Both the position numbers and the translations under genes were made by a program. DNA of 64,000 bases from the NCBI RefSeq assembly GCF_002920895.1, contig NZ_PQVG01000001.1:657370-721369 (forward strand), given 5' to 3'. This stretch comes from Flavobacterium alvei (lineage in GTDB: Bacteria; Bacteroidota; Bacteroidia; Flavobacteriales; Flavobacteriaceae). This document shows, in pieces, positions 35,643 to 44,037 of the stretch. The notes beneath the pieces are model-generated. The model was not told the origin of the DNA and ran no database searches. It saw only the letters and a list, made by a program, of their open reading frames with translations. Every line of letters starts with the position of its first letter. The first letter of the stretch is position 1.

Positions 35643-36098
35643 TTAAAAAAGAGTCGCCACTTGCTGGTTCACAAATTCCAAAAATCTTTCATCTTCTTCG
35701 GTAAATGGATTTAGGACGTGGCTGTCGATGTCTATTTGTCCAATGTTTTCGCCATTTACAAAAAGCGGCACAACAATTTCGGACTTTACAGTAAAACTAC
35801 AGGCAATATAATTGTTTTGAGCAGCCACATCTGGAACTACAAAATTAGAGTTAGAAACCGCCACTTGTCCACAAATGCCTTTCCCAAAAGGGATAACGGT
35901 ATGATCGGTTTCTGCGCCAACATACGGACCAAGATGCAGAGTTTTCGTGTCGTGATTGGCGAAGTAAAATCCAACCCAATTGTAATATTCAATAGAATTA
36001 CTCAGCAATTCACAAATTTTCAATAGTTTTTCTTCTCTTGAAAGAGTGGAATTTGAGATAATTTCGGTTACTTTTGGTTTTAATTCTTCGAAAGTCAT
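35643..36098 (-). CDS. GAF-domain protein, free methionine-R-sulfoxide reductase type
   Basis: 151 residues, all one GAF domain. It carries the fRMsr-like motifs: GKGICGQVAVSN, then VVPDVAAQNNYIACSFTVKS with SEIVVPLFVNGENIGQIDID, and the C-terminal HVLNPFTEEDERFLE. Cys in GICG and IACS are placed as in the redox pair of that enzyme, which reduces free Met-(R)-sulfoxide. The 3' end is duplicated in a decayed form at 29228-29322. Next to it, xrtF diverges. Confidence 0.85.
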   Translation of the reverse strand: MTFEELKPKVTEIISNSTLSREEKLLKICELLSNSIEYYNWVGFYFANHDTKTLHLGPYVGAETDHTVIPFGKGICGQVAVSNSNFVVPDVAAQNNYIACSFTVKSEIVVPLFVNGENIGQIDIDSHVLNPFTEEDERFLEFVNQQVATLF

Positions 36099-36184
36099 AT
36101 TCAGTTATTTTTTGTAAAAGTATTTAAAAAAGTGGGAAGTTTGAAGTAGAAAGTTTGAAGTGAAAATTGTCTTCTATTTTTATA

Positions 36185-36192
36185 TAAATTTG
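36185..36192 (+). promoter_or_regulatory. -7 box for the xrtF operon
   Basis: TAAATTTG fits TAnnTTTG. The start codon TTG at 36207 lies 14 nt beyond, so the leader is short. Confidence 0.6.
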
Positions 36193-36206
36193 TTAAAAAT
36201 TTGATT

Positions 36207-36758
36207 TTGAAAAAATATTTTATTCTCTACAAACCCTTTCTGCTGTTTTTAGGCAAGTTTTTGCTGACCTATTTGCTGTTAACCTATATCTACCAAAGCT
36301 ACCTTGGTCAATTTGATGTCAAGAAATTAGAACTAGATGAATTTACTAAAACAGTAGCTCAACAAACTAAAGCCCTGATGCTTTTCTTTGATTGTGATGT
36401 AAAATCCTCTCCCAACATCAAAGAACCCGCAGTGAATTTGTTCTACAATCAAAAGCATATCGTTCGAGTTATTGAAGGTTGCAACGCCTTGAGCGTAATC
36501 ATCTTGTTCGTTTCATTTATCATTGCCTTTTCTGGAAAACTAAAATCGACTGTTCTGTACATCATTGGCGGAAGCATTCTCATTCACATTCTGAACGTTT
36601 CTAGGATTGCGCTTTTGTGTGTTTTGATCTATTATTATCCAAGCCAGCAACATCTTTTGCACGGAGTTTTATTTCCTTTATTTATTTACGGAGTCGTTTT
36701 TTTGTTATGGATTATTTGGGTCAATAAATTTTCAAAATATGCTACAAAAACTGCTTAA
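36207..36758 (+). CDS. xrtF: Exosortase family protein XrtF
   Basis: Integral membrane transpeptidase-like protein of the exosortase class, about 6-7 membrane segments in 183 residues. The catalytic triad is present: Cys in VIEGCNALSV (residue 92), Arg in LNVSRIALL (133) and His in HLLHGVLFP (152). No ATG lies near the start; TTG at 36207 gives LKKYFILYKPF, the form expected for XrtF (an earlier TTG at 36201 is also possible). It overlaps the next gene by 20 nt. No obvious sorting-signal substrate is encoded nearby. Confidence 0.9.
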   Translation: MKKYFILYKPFLLFLGKFLLTYLLLTYIYQSYLGQFDVKKLELDEFTKTVAQQTKALMLFFDCDVKSSPNIKEPAVNLFYNQKHIVRVIEGCNALSVIILFVSFIIAFSGKLKSTVLYIIGGSILIHILNVSRIALLCVLIYYYPSQQHLLHGVLFPLFIYGVVFLLWIIWVNKFSKYATKTA

Positions 36759-37182
36759 TCACAAAGCGAGAATTGCATTGGCAACGCTTTTTGCAATTGG
36801 ATTAGTTGTAATACGAGCCTATGAAGACCGCTTATTTTACGACCCTTTTTTGAATTATTTCAAAACTGATTATTACAATTTGCCCATTCCAGAAATAGAC
36901 AATTTCAAATTGTTTTTGGGTTTATTTTTCAGATATTTTATGAATACTGTGCTGTCATTAGCCATAATTTATGTTCTATTTAAAGATATTGACGCTATAA
37001 AATTTGCTTCGTTTTTGTATTCTCTGTTTTTTGTAATCCTCATTATTGCTCTCTTTTTTATTCTTTTAAATACTGGAGAAACGAACAAAATGGGCTTGTT
37101 TTACATTCGACGATTCCTAATTCAGCCGCTATTTTTGTTGTTATTTCTTCCTGCTTTTTATTATCAAAAACAAAAGAAATAG
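36739..37182 (+). CDS. Exosortase F system-associated membrane protein
   Basis: 147 residues with about four membrane segments (LATLFAIGLVVIRAY, NTVLSLAIIYVLF, SLFFVILIIALFFILL, PLFLLLFLPAFYY). It matches the size and form of the XrtF-associated partner family that always adjoins xrtF. Conserved features: YEDRLFYDPFLNYF and YIRRFLIQP. Its role in exosortase processing is not established. Confidence 0.85.
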   Translation: MLQKLLNHKARIALATLFAIGLVVIRAYEDRLFYDPFLNYFKTDYYNLPIPEIDNFKLFLGLFFRYFMNTVLSLAIIYVLFKDIDAIKFASFLYSLFFVILIIALFFILLNTGETNKMGLFYIRRFLIQPLFLLLFLPAFYYQKQKK

Positions 37183-37256
37183 GCCTTTGAGTGTCTAAAC
37201 GTCAAATAATATTGAAATATATTTCGTTATATTTACCAATCACCAATTACACAGCT

Positions 37257-38510
37257 ATGTTTAAAGATTTTTTTTGTAAAATAGTATTGCTTTTCGTAGC
37301 TACTTCGACACTTGCACAAACCCAAACCGAGATTATTCCACCTTATAATATCAAAACGATATCATTCATACAAAGCAACGAAAATGTAGTTCCAATATTC
37401 AAATTAGGTGATGGATTCCAATTTCAATTTGATGATTTATTCGGAAACGAAGCCAATTATTACTTCGAAATTGTGCATTGTGATTACAATTGGATTCCCA
37501 CAGACATTCCAAAAACCGATTACATGAAAGGTTTCGATGGACAAAGAATTCAGGAATACGAAAACTCCGTTAATACTTTACAAATGTATTCGCATTACAA
37601 ATTACCCATTCCCAATCAGTATATGCAATTGCGCATAAGTGGCAATTATATCTTGAAAATCTTAAACGAAAGCCGAGATGTTATTTTATCTCGAAAATTC
37701 ATCGTTTATGAAGATCTTGTAACCGTTCCGATGCAAATTAAAAGAGCTCGAACAGCCAATTATTTGGATTACAAACACAATGTTGAATTTTCAATCAAGT
37801 CGCAAGCTATTAATTTTCAAAACCCCTTGAAAAACATAAAAGTTTGCCTAATGCAAAACGGACAATTGAATACTGCCATCCAAAACATAGTCCCGCAATA
37901 CACCATTGGCAATGATTTAATTTATAAATATGACACACAAACTCAATTTTGGGCTGGCAACGAGTTTTTGTATTTTGACAATAGCGACATCCGATCTGCT
38001 GGCAATAACATTTCTCGAGTAGATTCAAGCAGCGGAATTTATAATACAAATTTATACACGAATAATGCCAGAGCAAATTACCCTTATTCTTTAACTCCAG
38101 ACGTGAATGGAAATTTTGTGGTTCGCAACATTGGTGGCACCAAAAACGAGATTGAAGCTGATTATGCTTGGGTTTATTTCAGTCTATCGGCTCCTAGTTT
38201 TATGAAAAACAAAGGCATTTATATTACTGGAATGTTCAATAATTACAGCCTGTCGCCAGAGTACAAAATGGATTTCAACAAAGAAAAAAACACTTACGAA
38301 AAAGCCATTCTCATCAAGCAAGGATTTACTAATTTTCAATATCAAATCGCCGACGACAAAGGAAATATCGACGCAGAAAATGCTATAGATGGTAATTTTT
38401 GGCAAACCGAAAATGAATATATCCTACTGGTTTATTATCGAGAAAACAACGATAGATACGAAAGAGTTATCGGAAAAGCCTCAGCCAATTCTAGAGATGC
38501 CATCAATTAA
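37257..38510 (+). CDS. Type IX secretion Plug protein (DUF5103)
   Basis: 417 residues from MFKDFFCKIVLLFVATSTLA, a signal peptide (the frame extends upstream to a GTG at 37191, less likely). DUF5103 members cover the SprA translocon pore of the type IX secretion system as its Plug. Typical features: IPPYNIKTISFIQSN, NYYFEIVHCDYNWIPTDIPK, NEFLYFDNSDIRSAGNNIS and a repeated Ig-like part (GIYITGMFNNYSLSPEYK). Consistent with the T9SS cargo genes elsewhere in the window. Confidence 0.88.
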   Translation: MFKDFFCKIVLLFVATSTLAQTQTEIIPPYNIKTISFIQSNENVVPIFKLGDGFQFQFDDLFGNEANYYFEIVHCDYNWIPTDIPKTDYMKGFDGQRIQEYENSVNTLQMYSHYKLPIPNQYMQLRISGNYILKILNESRDVILSRKFIVYEDLVTVPMQIKRARTANYLDYKHNVEFSIKSQAINFQNPLKNIKVCLMQNGQLNTAIQNIVPQYTIGNDLIYKYDTQTQFWAGNEFLYFDNSDIRSAGNNISRVDSSSGIYNTNLYTNNARANYPYSLTPDVNGNFVVRNIGGTKNEIEADYAWVYFSLSAPSFMKNKGIYITGMFNNYSLSPEYKMDFNKEKNTYEKAILIKQGFTNFQYQIADDKGNIDAENAIDGNFWQTENEYILLVYYRENNDRYERVIGKASANSRDAIN

Positions 38511-38549
38511 AAAAATTTCTTATAAAAGCACAATTAACTCTTTTTTTTG

Positions 38550-38557
38550 TAAATTTG
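38550..38557 (+). promoter_or_regulatory. -7 box for apaG
   Basis: TAAATTTG, with its end 35 nt upstream of ATG 38593. Confidence 0.55.
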
Positions 38558-38592
38558 CGATTATCAAACTCATTTGTAACACTTTGCTATCT

Positions 38593-38979
38593 ATGGTTTC
38601 TCAAATTACAAGAGGTATAAAAATAACCGTTTTGACTAGTTTTGAAGGCACTTACTTCAAAAACTACAAAATCCATTTTGCCTTTAGTTATGAAATCACC
38701 ATCGAAAACCACAGCAAAGATTCCGTTCAATTAATATCACGCCATTGGGACATTTTTGATTCCCTAAATAATGCCGAAGTAGTTGATGGCGAAGGCGTAA
38801 TTGGGAAAAAACCAGTTTTAAAACCAGGAGAATTACATACTTATAACTCTGGTTGCCTACTAGCTTCACCATATGGAGCAATGAAAGGGTATTTCAATAT
38901 GGTTAATTTCACCTCAACAAAAACCTTCAAAGTAATTGTGCCAACATTCCGTTTGTGTGCTCCTTTTGCCTTAAACTAA
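38593..38979 (+). CDS. apaG: ApaG domain protein
   Basis: 128 residues from MVSQITRGIKITVLTSFEGT. The frame is open further upstream into the Plug gene, but the -7 box at 38550 and the family length favour this start. ApaG signatures: FAFSYEITIENHSKDSVQLI, RHWDIFDSLNNAEVVDGEGV and PVLKPGELHTYNSGC, with the end MVNFTSTKTFKVIVPTFRL. It forms an immunoglobulin/fibronectin-III-like fold. The role in bacteria is unclear (linked to Co2+/Mg2+ tolerance in enterobacteria). Confidence 0.92.
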   Translation: MVSQITRGIKITVLTSFEGTYFKNYKIHFAFSYEITIENHSKDSVQLISRHWDIFDSLNNAEVVDGEGVIGKKPVLKPGELHTYNSGCLLASPYGAMKGYFNMVNFTSTKTFKVIVPTFRLCAPFALN

Positions 38980-39048
38980 TAGTTCAATTTCAATTAATCA
39001 CATCTATTATCTTTTAGTTAAATTTTATATTTTTCAAACAATCCTTTG

Positions 39049-39056
39049 TACTTTTG
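39049..39056 (+). promoter_or_regulatory. -7 box for pruA
   Basis: TACTTTTG, with its end 32 nt upstream of ATG 39089. Confidence 0.65.
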
Positions 39057-39088
39057 TGAAAATTTTCTAATTCTCAAATAAAAAACAT

Positions 39089-40717
39089 ATGCCTAAAGGA
39101 TTTTTCAATGTACCAAAAGCCGTAAACGAACCTGTAAAATCGTATGCACCCAATTCCCCAGAAAAAGCTGCCGTTCTAGCTGCTTATAAAAAAATGTGGG
39201 ACTCCAAAATCGATGTTCCACTTTACATTGGAAGTGAAGAAATTAGAACTGGCAATACTCGAAATATGACCGCACCTCACGATCATAAACACGTAGTTGG
39301 AACCTATCATCTTGCCGAAAAATCACATATCGAAAAAGCGATTGCCAATGCCCTTGAAGCCAAAACCAAATGGGCGAATATGGCTTGGGAACAACGCGCA
39401 GCCATTTTCCTAAAAGCTGCCGAATTGATTGCTGGTCCTTACAGAGCCAAAATAAACGCCGCAACAATGATTGCGCAATCCAAAAATATCTTTCAAGCCG
39501 AAATTGATGCAGCTTGTGAATTCATAGATTTCTTGCGTTACAACGTTGAATTTATGACTCAAATTTATGCCGACCAACCCAAATCAACTTCTGATGTTTG
39601 GAACAGATTAGAATACCGTCCGCTAGAAGGTTTTGTTTATGCTATTACGCCTTTCAACTTTACAGCCATTGCAGGAAATCTTCCAGCAAGTGCCGCTATG
39701 ATGGGAAATGTAGTAGTTTGGAAACCCAGCGACAGTCAAGTATTTTCTGCTAAAATCATTATCGATATTTTCAAAGAAGCAGGACTTCCTGATGGTGTTA
39801 TCAACGTAGTTTTTGGAGATGCCTTGATGATTACCGATACTGTTTTGGCAAGTCGTGATTTTGCTGGAGTACATTTCACAGGTTCCACTCACGTTTTCAA
39901 AGATATTTGGGCAAAAATTGGAGCCAACATTCACCATTATAAAACCTACCCAAGAATCGTAGGCGAAACTGGTGGAAAAGATTTTGTTCTAGCGCATCCA
40001 AGCGCCAATGTAAAACAAGTTTCAACTGGAATTGTTCGTGGTGCTTTCGAATTTCAAGGACAAAAATGTTCAGCAGCTTCAAGAGCCTATATTCCAAAAA
40101 GTATGTGGCCAGCCCTTAAAGACCAATTGATTACTGATGTAAAATCAATGAAAATGGGATCGCCAGAAGATTTTGGCAACTTCATTACCGCAGTAATCCA
40201 CGAGGGTTCTTTCGACAAATTAGCGAGTTATATTGACCAAGCTAAAAAAGATGCCGATGCCGAAATCATCGTAGGTGGAAACTATGATAAATCGGTAGGA
40301 TATTTTATTGAACCAACCATAATCGTAACCACGAATCCACATTACACTACAATGGAAACCGAATTATTCGGGCCTGTCTTAACGCTTTTTGTATATGAAG
40401 ATGCCAAATGGGAAGAAACTCTAAAACTGGTTGATTCTACTTCAGAATATGCCTTGACTGGTGCCATTTTCAGTAAAGACCGCTATGCAATTGAGCAAGC
40501 AACTGTGGCTTTGCAAAACGCAGCCGGTAATTTCTACATCAACGACAAACCAACTGGAGCCGTTGTGGGAATGCAACCTTTTGGTGGTGCCAGAGCTTCT
40601 GGAACCAATGACAAAGCGGGTTCAGCATTGAACTTGTTGCGTTGGGCTTCACCTAGAACCATCAAAGAAACTTTTGTAACTCCGGAAGATTACAGATATC
40701 CGTTTTTGGGAGAATAA
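39089..40717 (+). CDS. pruA: 1-pyrroline-5-carboxylate dehydrogenase
   Basis: NAD-dependent oxidation of P5C to glutamate in proline breakdown. 542 residues, as usual for the stand-alone enzyme. Motifs: YAITPFNFTAIAGNLPASAA, the nucleotide loop HFTGSTHVFKDIW, catalytic Glu in RIVGETGGKDF and catalytic Cys327 in EFQGQKCSAASRAY, then the C-terminal GGARASGTNDKAGSALNL. There is no proline dehydrogenase gene beside it. A terminator follows. Confidence 0.96.
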   Translation: MPKGFFNVPKAVNEPVKSYAPNSPEKAAVLAAYKKMWDSKIDVPLYIGSEEIRTGNTRNMTAPHDHKHVVGTYHLAEKSHIEKAIANALEAKTKWANMAWEQRAAIFLKAAELIAGPYRAKINAATMIAQSKNIFQAEIDAACEFIDFLRYNVEFMTQIYADQPKSTSDVWNRLEYRPLEGFVYAITPFNFTAIAGNLPASAAMMGNVVVWKPSDSQVFSAKIIIDIFKEAGLPDGVINVVFGDALMITDTVLASRDFAGVHFTGSTHVFKDIWAKIGANIHHYKTYPRIVGETGGKDFVLAHPSANVKQVSTGIVRGAFEFQGQKCSAASRAYIPKSMWPALKDQLITDVKSMKMGSPEDFGNFITAVIHEGSFDKLASYIDQAKKDADAEIIVGGNYDKSVGYFIEPTIIVTTNPHYTTMETELFGPVLTLFVYEDAKWEETLKLVDSTSEYALTGAIFSKDRYAIEQATVALQNAAGNFYINDKPTGAVVGMQPFGGARASGTNDKAGSALNLLRWASPRTIKETFVTPEDYRYPFLGE

Positions 40718-40759
40718 TTTTTGAAGGTACGAAGTTAGAAATACGAGGTACGAAATTTA

Positions 40760-40800
40760 AAAACCCACAAGAATCAAGTAATTGAGTTCTTGTGGGTTTT
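40760..40800. terminator. Terminator after pruA, copy 1 of a duplicated hairpin
   Basis: AAAACCCACAAGAA (40760-40773) pairs with TTCTTGTGGGTTTT (40787-40800). It lies between convergent pruA and the oxidoreductase and can serve both. The same unit recurs at 42008-42049 in the same orientation. Confidence 0.9.
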
Positions 40801-40805
40801 GATTT

Positions 40806-41927
40806 TTAAACCAATGAGACTTTTTTTCCTGTCCTTGCTGCCTCATAAATAGCTTGTAAAATTGTAACGTCTTTAAGTCCTTCTTCGCCTGTAATATGAC
40901 TTGGTAATTTTTTATTTTCTAAAATCAATTTTCCTATTTCATCAAGTTGTGTTTGTTGTTGATTAATTTCAGGAAAATTTAAATCTCCATTGCTTGTCCT
41001 TCCTTTAAATGGGCCATAACTTATAGCTGGACTTAGCTCAAAAAAACCGTCTTCTGCTGAAGCAAATAATCTGTCAACTCCACAATTATATGAACTTGCA
41101 GAATTACAAACTGCTCCGCTAGGAAAATTCAATTGCCAAGTAATCGATTCTTCTACTTCTGCAAATTTTATTTTATTGGTAACTGGTCCAAATTGTGCTG
41201 TTACAGAAATAGGTTCTTCACCCAAAATATAACGACTGGCCTGTACACAATAAATCCCAAGATTGATAAGCGGACCTCCTCCGGATAAAGCTTTCTTCGA
41301 ATGCCAATCAATGGTATCACCTGTATTATAACCCAAAGAAGTCTCTATCAAACGAACTTGACCAAACACTTTTTCTTGTCCCAATCGTTTCATTTCTAAA
41401 TTATAGGGTTCATAATGCAAACGATACCCAACCGCTAATTGCACTCCGGCTTTTTTACAAGCATCCATCATTTCTTGACAATCGCTTGCCGTAATAGCCA
41501 TTGGTTTTTCGACAATCACGTGTTTTCCTGCCTTTGCTGCTCTAATTGCAAACTCTTTGTGCATGGCATTTGGCAAAACAACATAAACTAAATCAATGTC
41601 TTTATTATGTATGATTTCATCGAAATTCTGGTAATTGTAAATATTTTTCTCAGGAATATTATATTTTTTTCCCCAATCTAAAGCCTTTGACGGTGTTCCT
41701 GTTACAATGCCTGCTAAACGACAATATTTTGAAACTTCTAAACCCTCTGCTAAGTAGCCTGCATAACGTCCTAACCCACAAAGGACAATATTTAATTTTT
41801 TTCCGTCATACGAATTTTTACTGTTTTCTGGCAAAGTCATAAATGATGGAAGCGATGCAATTACAGCAGTCGATCCAACCCCAAGACCAAAATCATGTAC
41901 AAATTTACGTCTAGAAATTTTTTTCAT
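40806..41927 (-). CDS. Gfo/Idh/MocA family oxidoreductase with Tat signal
   Basis: 373 residues. The N-terminus KKISRRKFVHDFG carries twin arginines followed by a hydrophobic stretch, so Tat export is likely, with the NAD(P) cofactor already bound, as in glucose-fructose oxidoreductase-type proteins. Rossmann region: NIVLCGLGRYAGYLAEGL; EKP motif in HVIVEKPMAIT; C-terminal fold with LINLGIYCVQASRYILGEEP. The substrate is probably a sugar derivative but is not defined. It lies between two copies of the same terminator. Confidence 0.85.
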   Translation of the reverse strand: MKKISRRKFVHDFGLGVGSTAVIASLPSFMTLPENSKNSYDGKKLNIVLCGLGRYAGYLAEGLEVSKYCRLAGIVTGTPSKALDWGKKYNIPEKNIYNYQNFDEIIHNKDIDLVYVVLPNAMHKEFAIRAAKAGKHVIVEKPMAITASDCQEMMDACKKAGVQLAVGYRLHYEPYNLEMKRLGQEKVFGQVRLIETSLGYNTGDTIDWHSKKALSGGGPLINLGIYCVQASRYILGEEPISVTAQFGPVTNKIKFAEVEESITWQLNFPSGAVCNSASSYNCGVDRLFASAEDGFFELSPAISYGPFKGRTSNGDLNFPEINQQQTQLDEIGKLILENKKLPSHITGEEGLKDVTILQAIYEAARTGKKVSLV

Positions 41928-42007
41928 ATTTTTTAGTTTTACATTAGAACCTTACAGTAAGTCCATTACATCTTACCAATGTTACAAAAAAAATCGTTTA
42001 AAAAATC

Positions 42008-42049
42008 AAAACCCACAAGAATTCAAGTAATTGAGTTCTTGTGGGTTTT
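42008..42049. terminator. Copy 2 of the pruA-side hairpin
   Basis: Same sequence as 40760-40800 with one extra T at the start of the loop, in direct orientation. It lies upstream of the oxidoreductase gene and downstream of rsmG. Confidence 0.85.
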
Positions 42050-42064
42050 GTGTTTGTATTACAT

Positions 42065-42136
42065 TGTCATTCCGACGAAGGAGGAATCCCAACAATCAAG
42101 AGCCCAAATAGAGATTCCTCCTTCGTCGGAATGACA
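42065..42136. repeat. Perfect 24-bp inverted repeat (GTCATTCCGACGAAGG type)
   Basis: Left arm 42065-42088, right arm 42113-42136, exact complements around a 24-nt loop. The core TTCCGACGAAGGAGGAATC is, from general experience, a common intergenic palindrome in Flavobacterium genomes. It lies just after the rsmG stop and may double as its terminator. Confidence 0.85.
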
Positions 42137-42157
42137 AATTAAAGAGGTAACTCACGT

Positions 42158-42787
42158 TTATGAAGTAAACTTCAACGGCAAATGCACCACTTTCTTCGTT
42201 TCAAAAAACTCATTTTCAAAGAAGTCTGACAAATTATATTCGGTTGCTTTGGGGAAATCTTTTAATTCTTCGGTCAAATCGCCACCTTTTAGGTAGAGAA
42301 TTCCGTTTTTGAGTTCATGTTTGTGTTGTTTCTTTATTTTGGTTTTTACCCAAGAAACAAAATCGGGCATATTAGTCACAGCACGACTCACTATAAAATC
42401 GAAATCACCTTTTACCAATTCGGCTCTTTTTTGTTCGGCTTTCACGTTTTTGAGTTCCAAAGCATCGACAACAGCCTGAACCACTTTTATCTTTTTAGCA
42501 ATAACATCTATCAAATAAAAACGAGTTTCTGGAAAAAGAATCGCCAAAGGAATTCCCGGAAATCCCCCACCAGTACCTACATCCAAAACATAAGTTCCGG
42601 GTTCGAATTTTACGACTTTCGCAATTCCTAACGAATGCAAAATGTGTTTGGTGTATAATTCGTCAATATCTTTTCTGGAAATGACATTGATTTTGGCATT
42701 CCAATCGTGGTATAAAAAATCCAGTTTTTCAAATTGTTCTTTCTGAATATCAGTTAAATAAGGAAAATACTTTTGAATCTCGTCCAT
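42158..42787 (-). CDS. rsmG: 16S rRNA (guanine527-N7)-methyltransferase
   Basis: SAM-dependent methylation of G527 in 16S rRNA. 209 residues from MDEIQKYFPYLTDIQKEQFE. An ATG six codons earlier lies inside the -7 box, so it is not used. Motifs: DWNAKINVISRKDIDELYTK, the SAM loop VLDVGTGGGFPGIPLAI and FDFIVSRAVTNMPDFVSW. The length is normal. Confidence 0.95.
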   Translation of the reverse strand: MDEIQKYFPYLTDIQKEQFEKLDFLYHDWNAKINVISRKDIDELYTKHILHSLGIAKVVKFEPGTYVLDVGTGGGFPGIPLAILFPETRFYLIDVIAKKIKVVQAVVDALELKNVKAEQKRAELVKGDFDFIVSRAVTNMPDFVSWVKTKIKKQHKHELKNGILYLKGGDLTEELKDFPKATEYNLSDFFENEFFETKKVVHLPLKFTS

Positions 42788-42802
42788 TGTTATAAATTTT
42801 AA

Positions 42803-42810
42803 CAAAAGTA
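42803..42810 (-). promoter_or_regulatory. -7 box for rsmG
   Basis: TACTTTTG on the minus strand, ending 16 nt before the ATG at 42787. Confidence 0.7.
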
Positions 42811-42866
42811 CAGATTTTAGTTTTGAATATTTAACTCAAATTTACAGATTGAAAATTTTTAATAAT

Positions 42867-42874
42867 TATCTTTG
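42867..42874 (+). promoter_or_regulatory. -7 box for the desaturase gene
   Basis: TATCTTTG, with its end 20 nt before ATG 42895. It is divergent from the rsmG promoter. Confidence 0.7.
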
Positions 42875-42894
42875 CACAATATTCAATTTTAACA

Positions 42895-43989
42895 ATGAAC
42901 AACGTTGCCCCTACATTTGCAAAGCAAGACAATCTTAAGTTCTTCAGAACGCTTAACACTCGGGTGAACAGCTACTTCAAAGAAAACAATATCGCCAAAA
43001 CTGGCAACTGGAAAATCCATTTAAAAACGATAATTCTTTTTACTGTTTTCTTGGTACCGTATTTTTTGATACTCACTTTGCCTATGCCTTTTTGGGGACA
43101 TTTACTCTTGACCATAGTTATGGGAATTGGAATGGCAGGAATCGGAATGAATGTGATGCACGACGCCAATCACGGTTCCTATTCGACCAAAAGTTGGGTG
43201 AATAAATTTATGGGAGGAACAATTTATGTTTTGGCTGGAAATGTTCATAACTGGCAAGTGCAACACAATGTTTTACATCATACTTACACTAACATTATTG
43301 GTCACGACGAAGATTTAGAGGCAGGTCGAATTATGCGTTTTTCCAAAGAAGCTGAGTGGCATAAATTCCACAGATTTCAACAATATTATGCCTTATTTTT
43401 ATATGGTTTGTTGACTTTCAATTGGGCCATCACTACCGATTTCAAGCAAATGAGAAGTTACCTGAAAAGAAAACTATCTTATGGCGAACCAAAAAGTCCT
43501 AAAATCCTTTGGACAACTTTAATTATCACCAAACTTATCTATATAGCGATTTGGATTGTTTTGCCAATGATTATCGGAATCACTTGGTGGAAGGTTTTGG
43601 TTGGATTTTTCGTGATGCATTACACGGCTGGATTAATTTTGAGTATCGTGTTTCAATTGGCACACGTTGTAGATGAAGCTGCCAATCCAATTCCAAACGA
43701 AGAAGGAGAAATGGAAAACACTTGGGCCATTCATCAATTGTTTACCACAGTAAATTTTGCGCCAAAAAACAAAATTGTAAACTGGTACACTGGAGGTTTG
43801 AACCATCAAATTGAGCACCATATTTTTCCGCACATCAGCCATGTACATTATAATAAAATTTCAAAAATTGTAAAAGAAACGGCAAAAGAATGTCAATTGC
43901 CCTATCACGAATATAAAACTTTTAGAGCTGCAGTTGTGGCACATTTTAAACACTTAAAAGAACTGGGAATGAAACCCGCTTTACAGTAA
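42895..43989 (+). CDS. Fatty acid desaturase (acyl-CoA desaturase-like)
   Basis: Membrane di-iron enzyme that introduces double bonds in fatty acyl chains. 364 residues with the three histidine clusters: HDANH (89-93), HNVLHH near 122-127 and NHQIEHH near 302-308. Four membrane segments are visible (IILFTVFLVPYFLILTL, GHLLLTIVMGIGMAGIG, WTTLIITKLIYIAIWIVL, LVGFFVMHYTAGLILSIVF). It probably adjusts membrane fluidity. Monocistronic, with a promoter facing that of rsmG. Confidence 0.93.
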   Translation: MNNVAPTFAKQDNLKFFRTLNTRVNSYFKENNIAKTGNWKIHLKTIILFTVFLVPYFLILTLPMPFWGHLLLTIVMGIGMAGIGMNVMHDANHGSYSTKSWVNKFMGGTIYVLAGNVHNWQVQHNVLHHTYTNIIGHDEDLEAGRIMRFSKEAEWHKFHRFQQYYALFLYGLLTFNWAITTDFKQMRSYLKRKLSYGEPKSPKILWTTLIITKLIYIAIWIVLPMIIGITWWKVLVGFFVMHYTAGLILSIVFQLAHVVDEAANPIPNEEGEMENTWAIHQLFTTVNFAPKNKIVNWYTGGLNHQIEHHIFPHISHVHYNKISKIVKETAKECQLPYHEYKTFRAAVVAHFKHLKELGMKPALQ

Positions 43990-44037
43990 AAACGAACAAA
44001 ACCATAATATAAAAATATAAATCAAAATTACATTTCA

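Noticed and set aside
29228..35725. Phage-type att site and integrase for the photolyase block
   Set aside because: The flanking repeat is consistent with 3'-end insertion, but no integrase, excisionase or transposase is in the block. The repeat is reported, not the enzyme.
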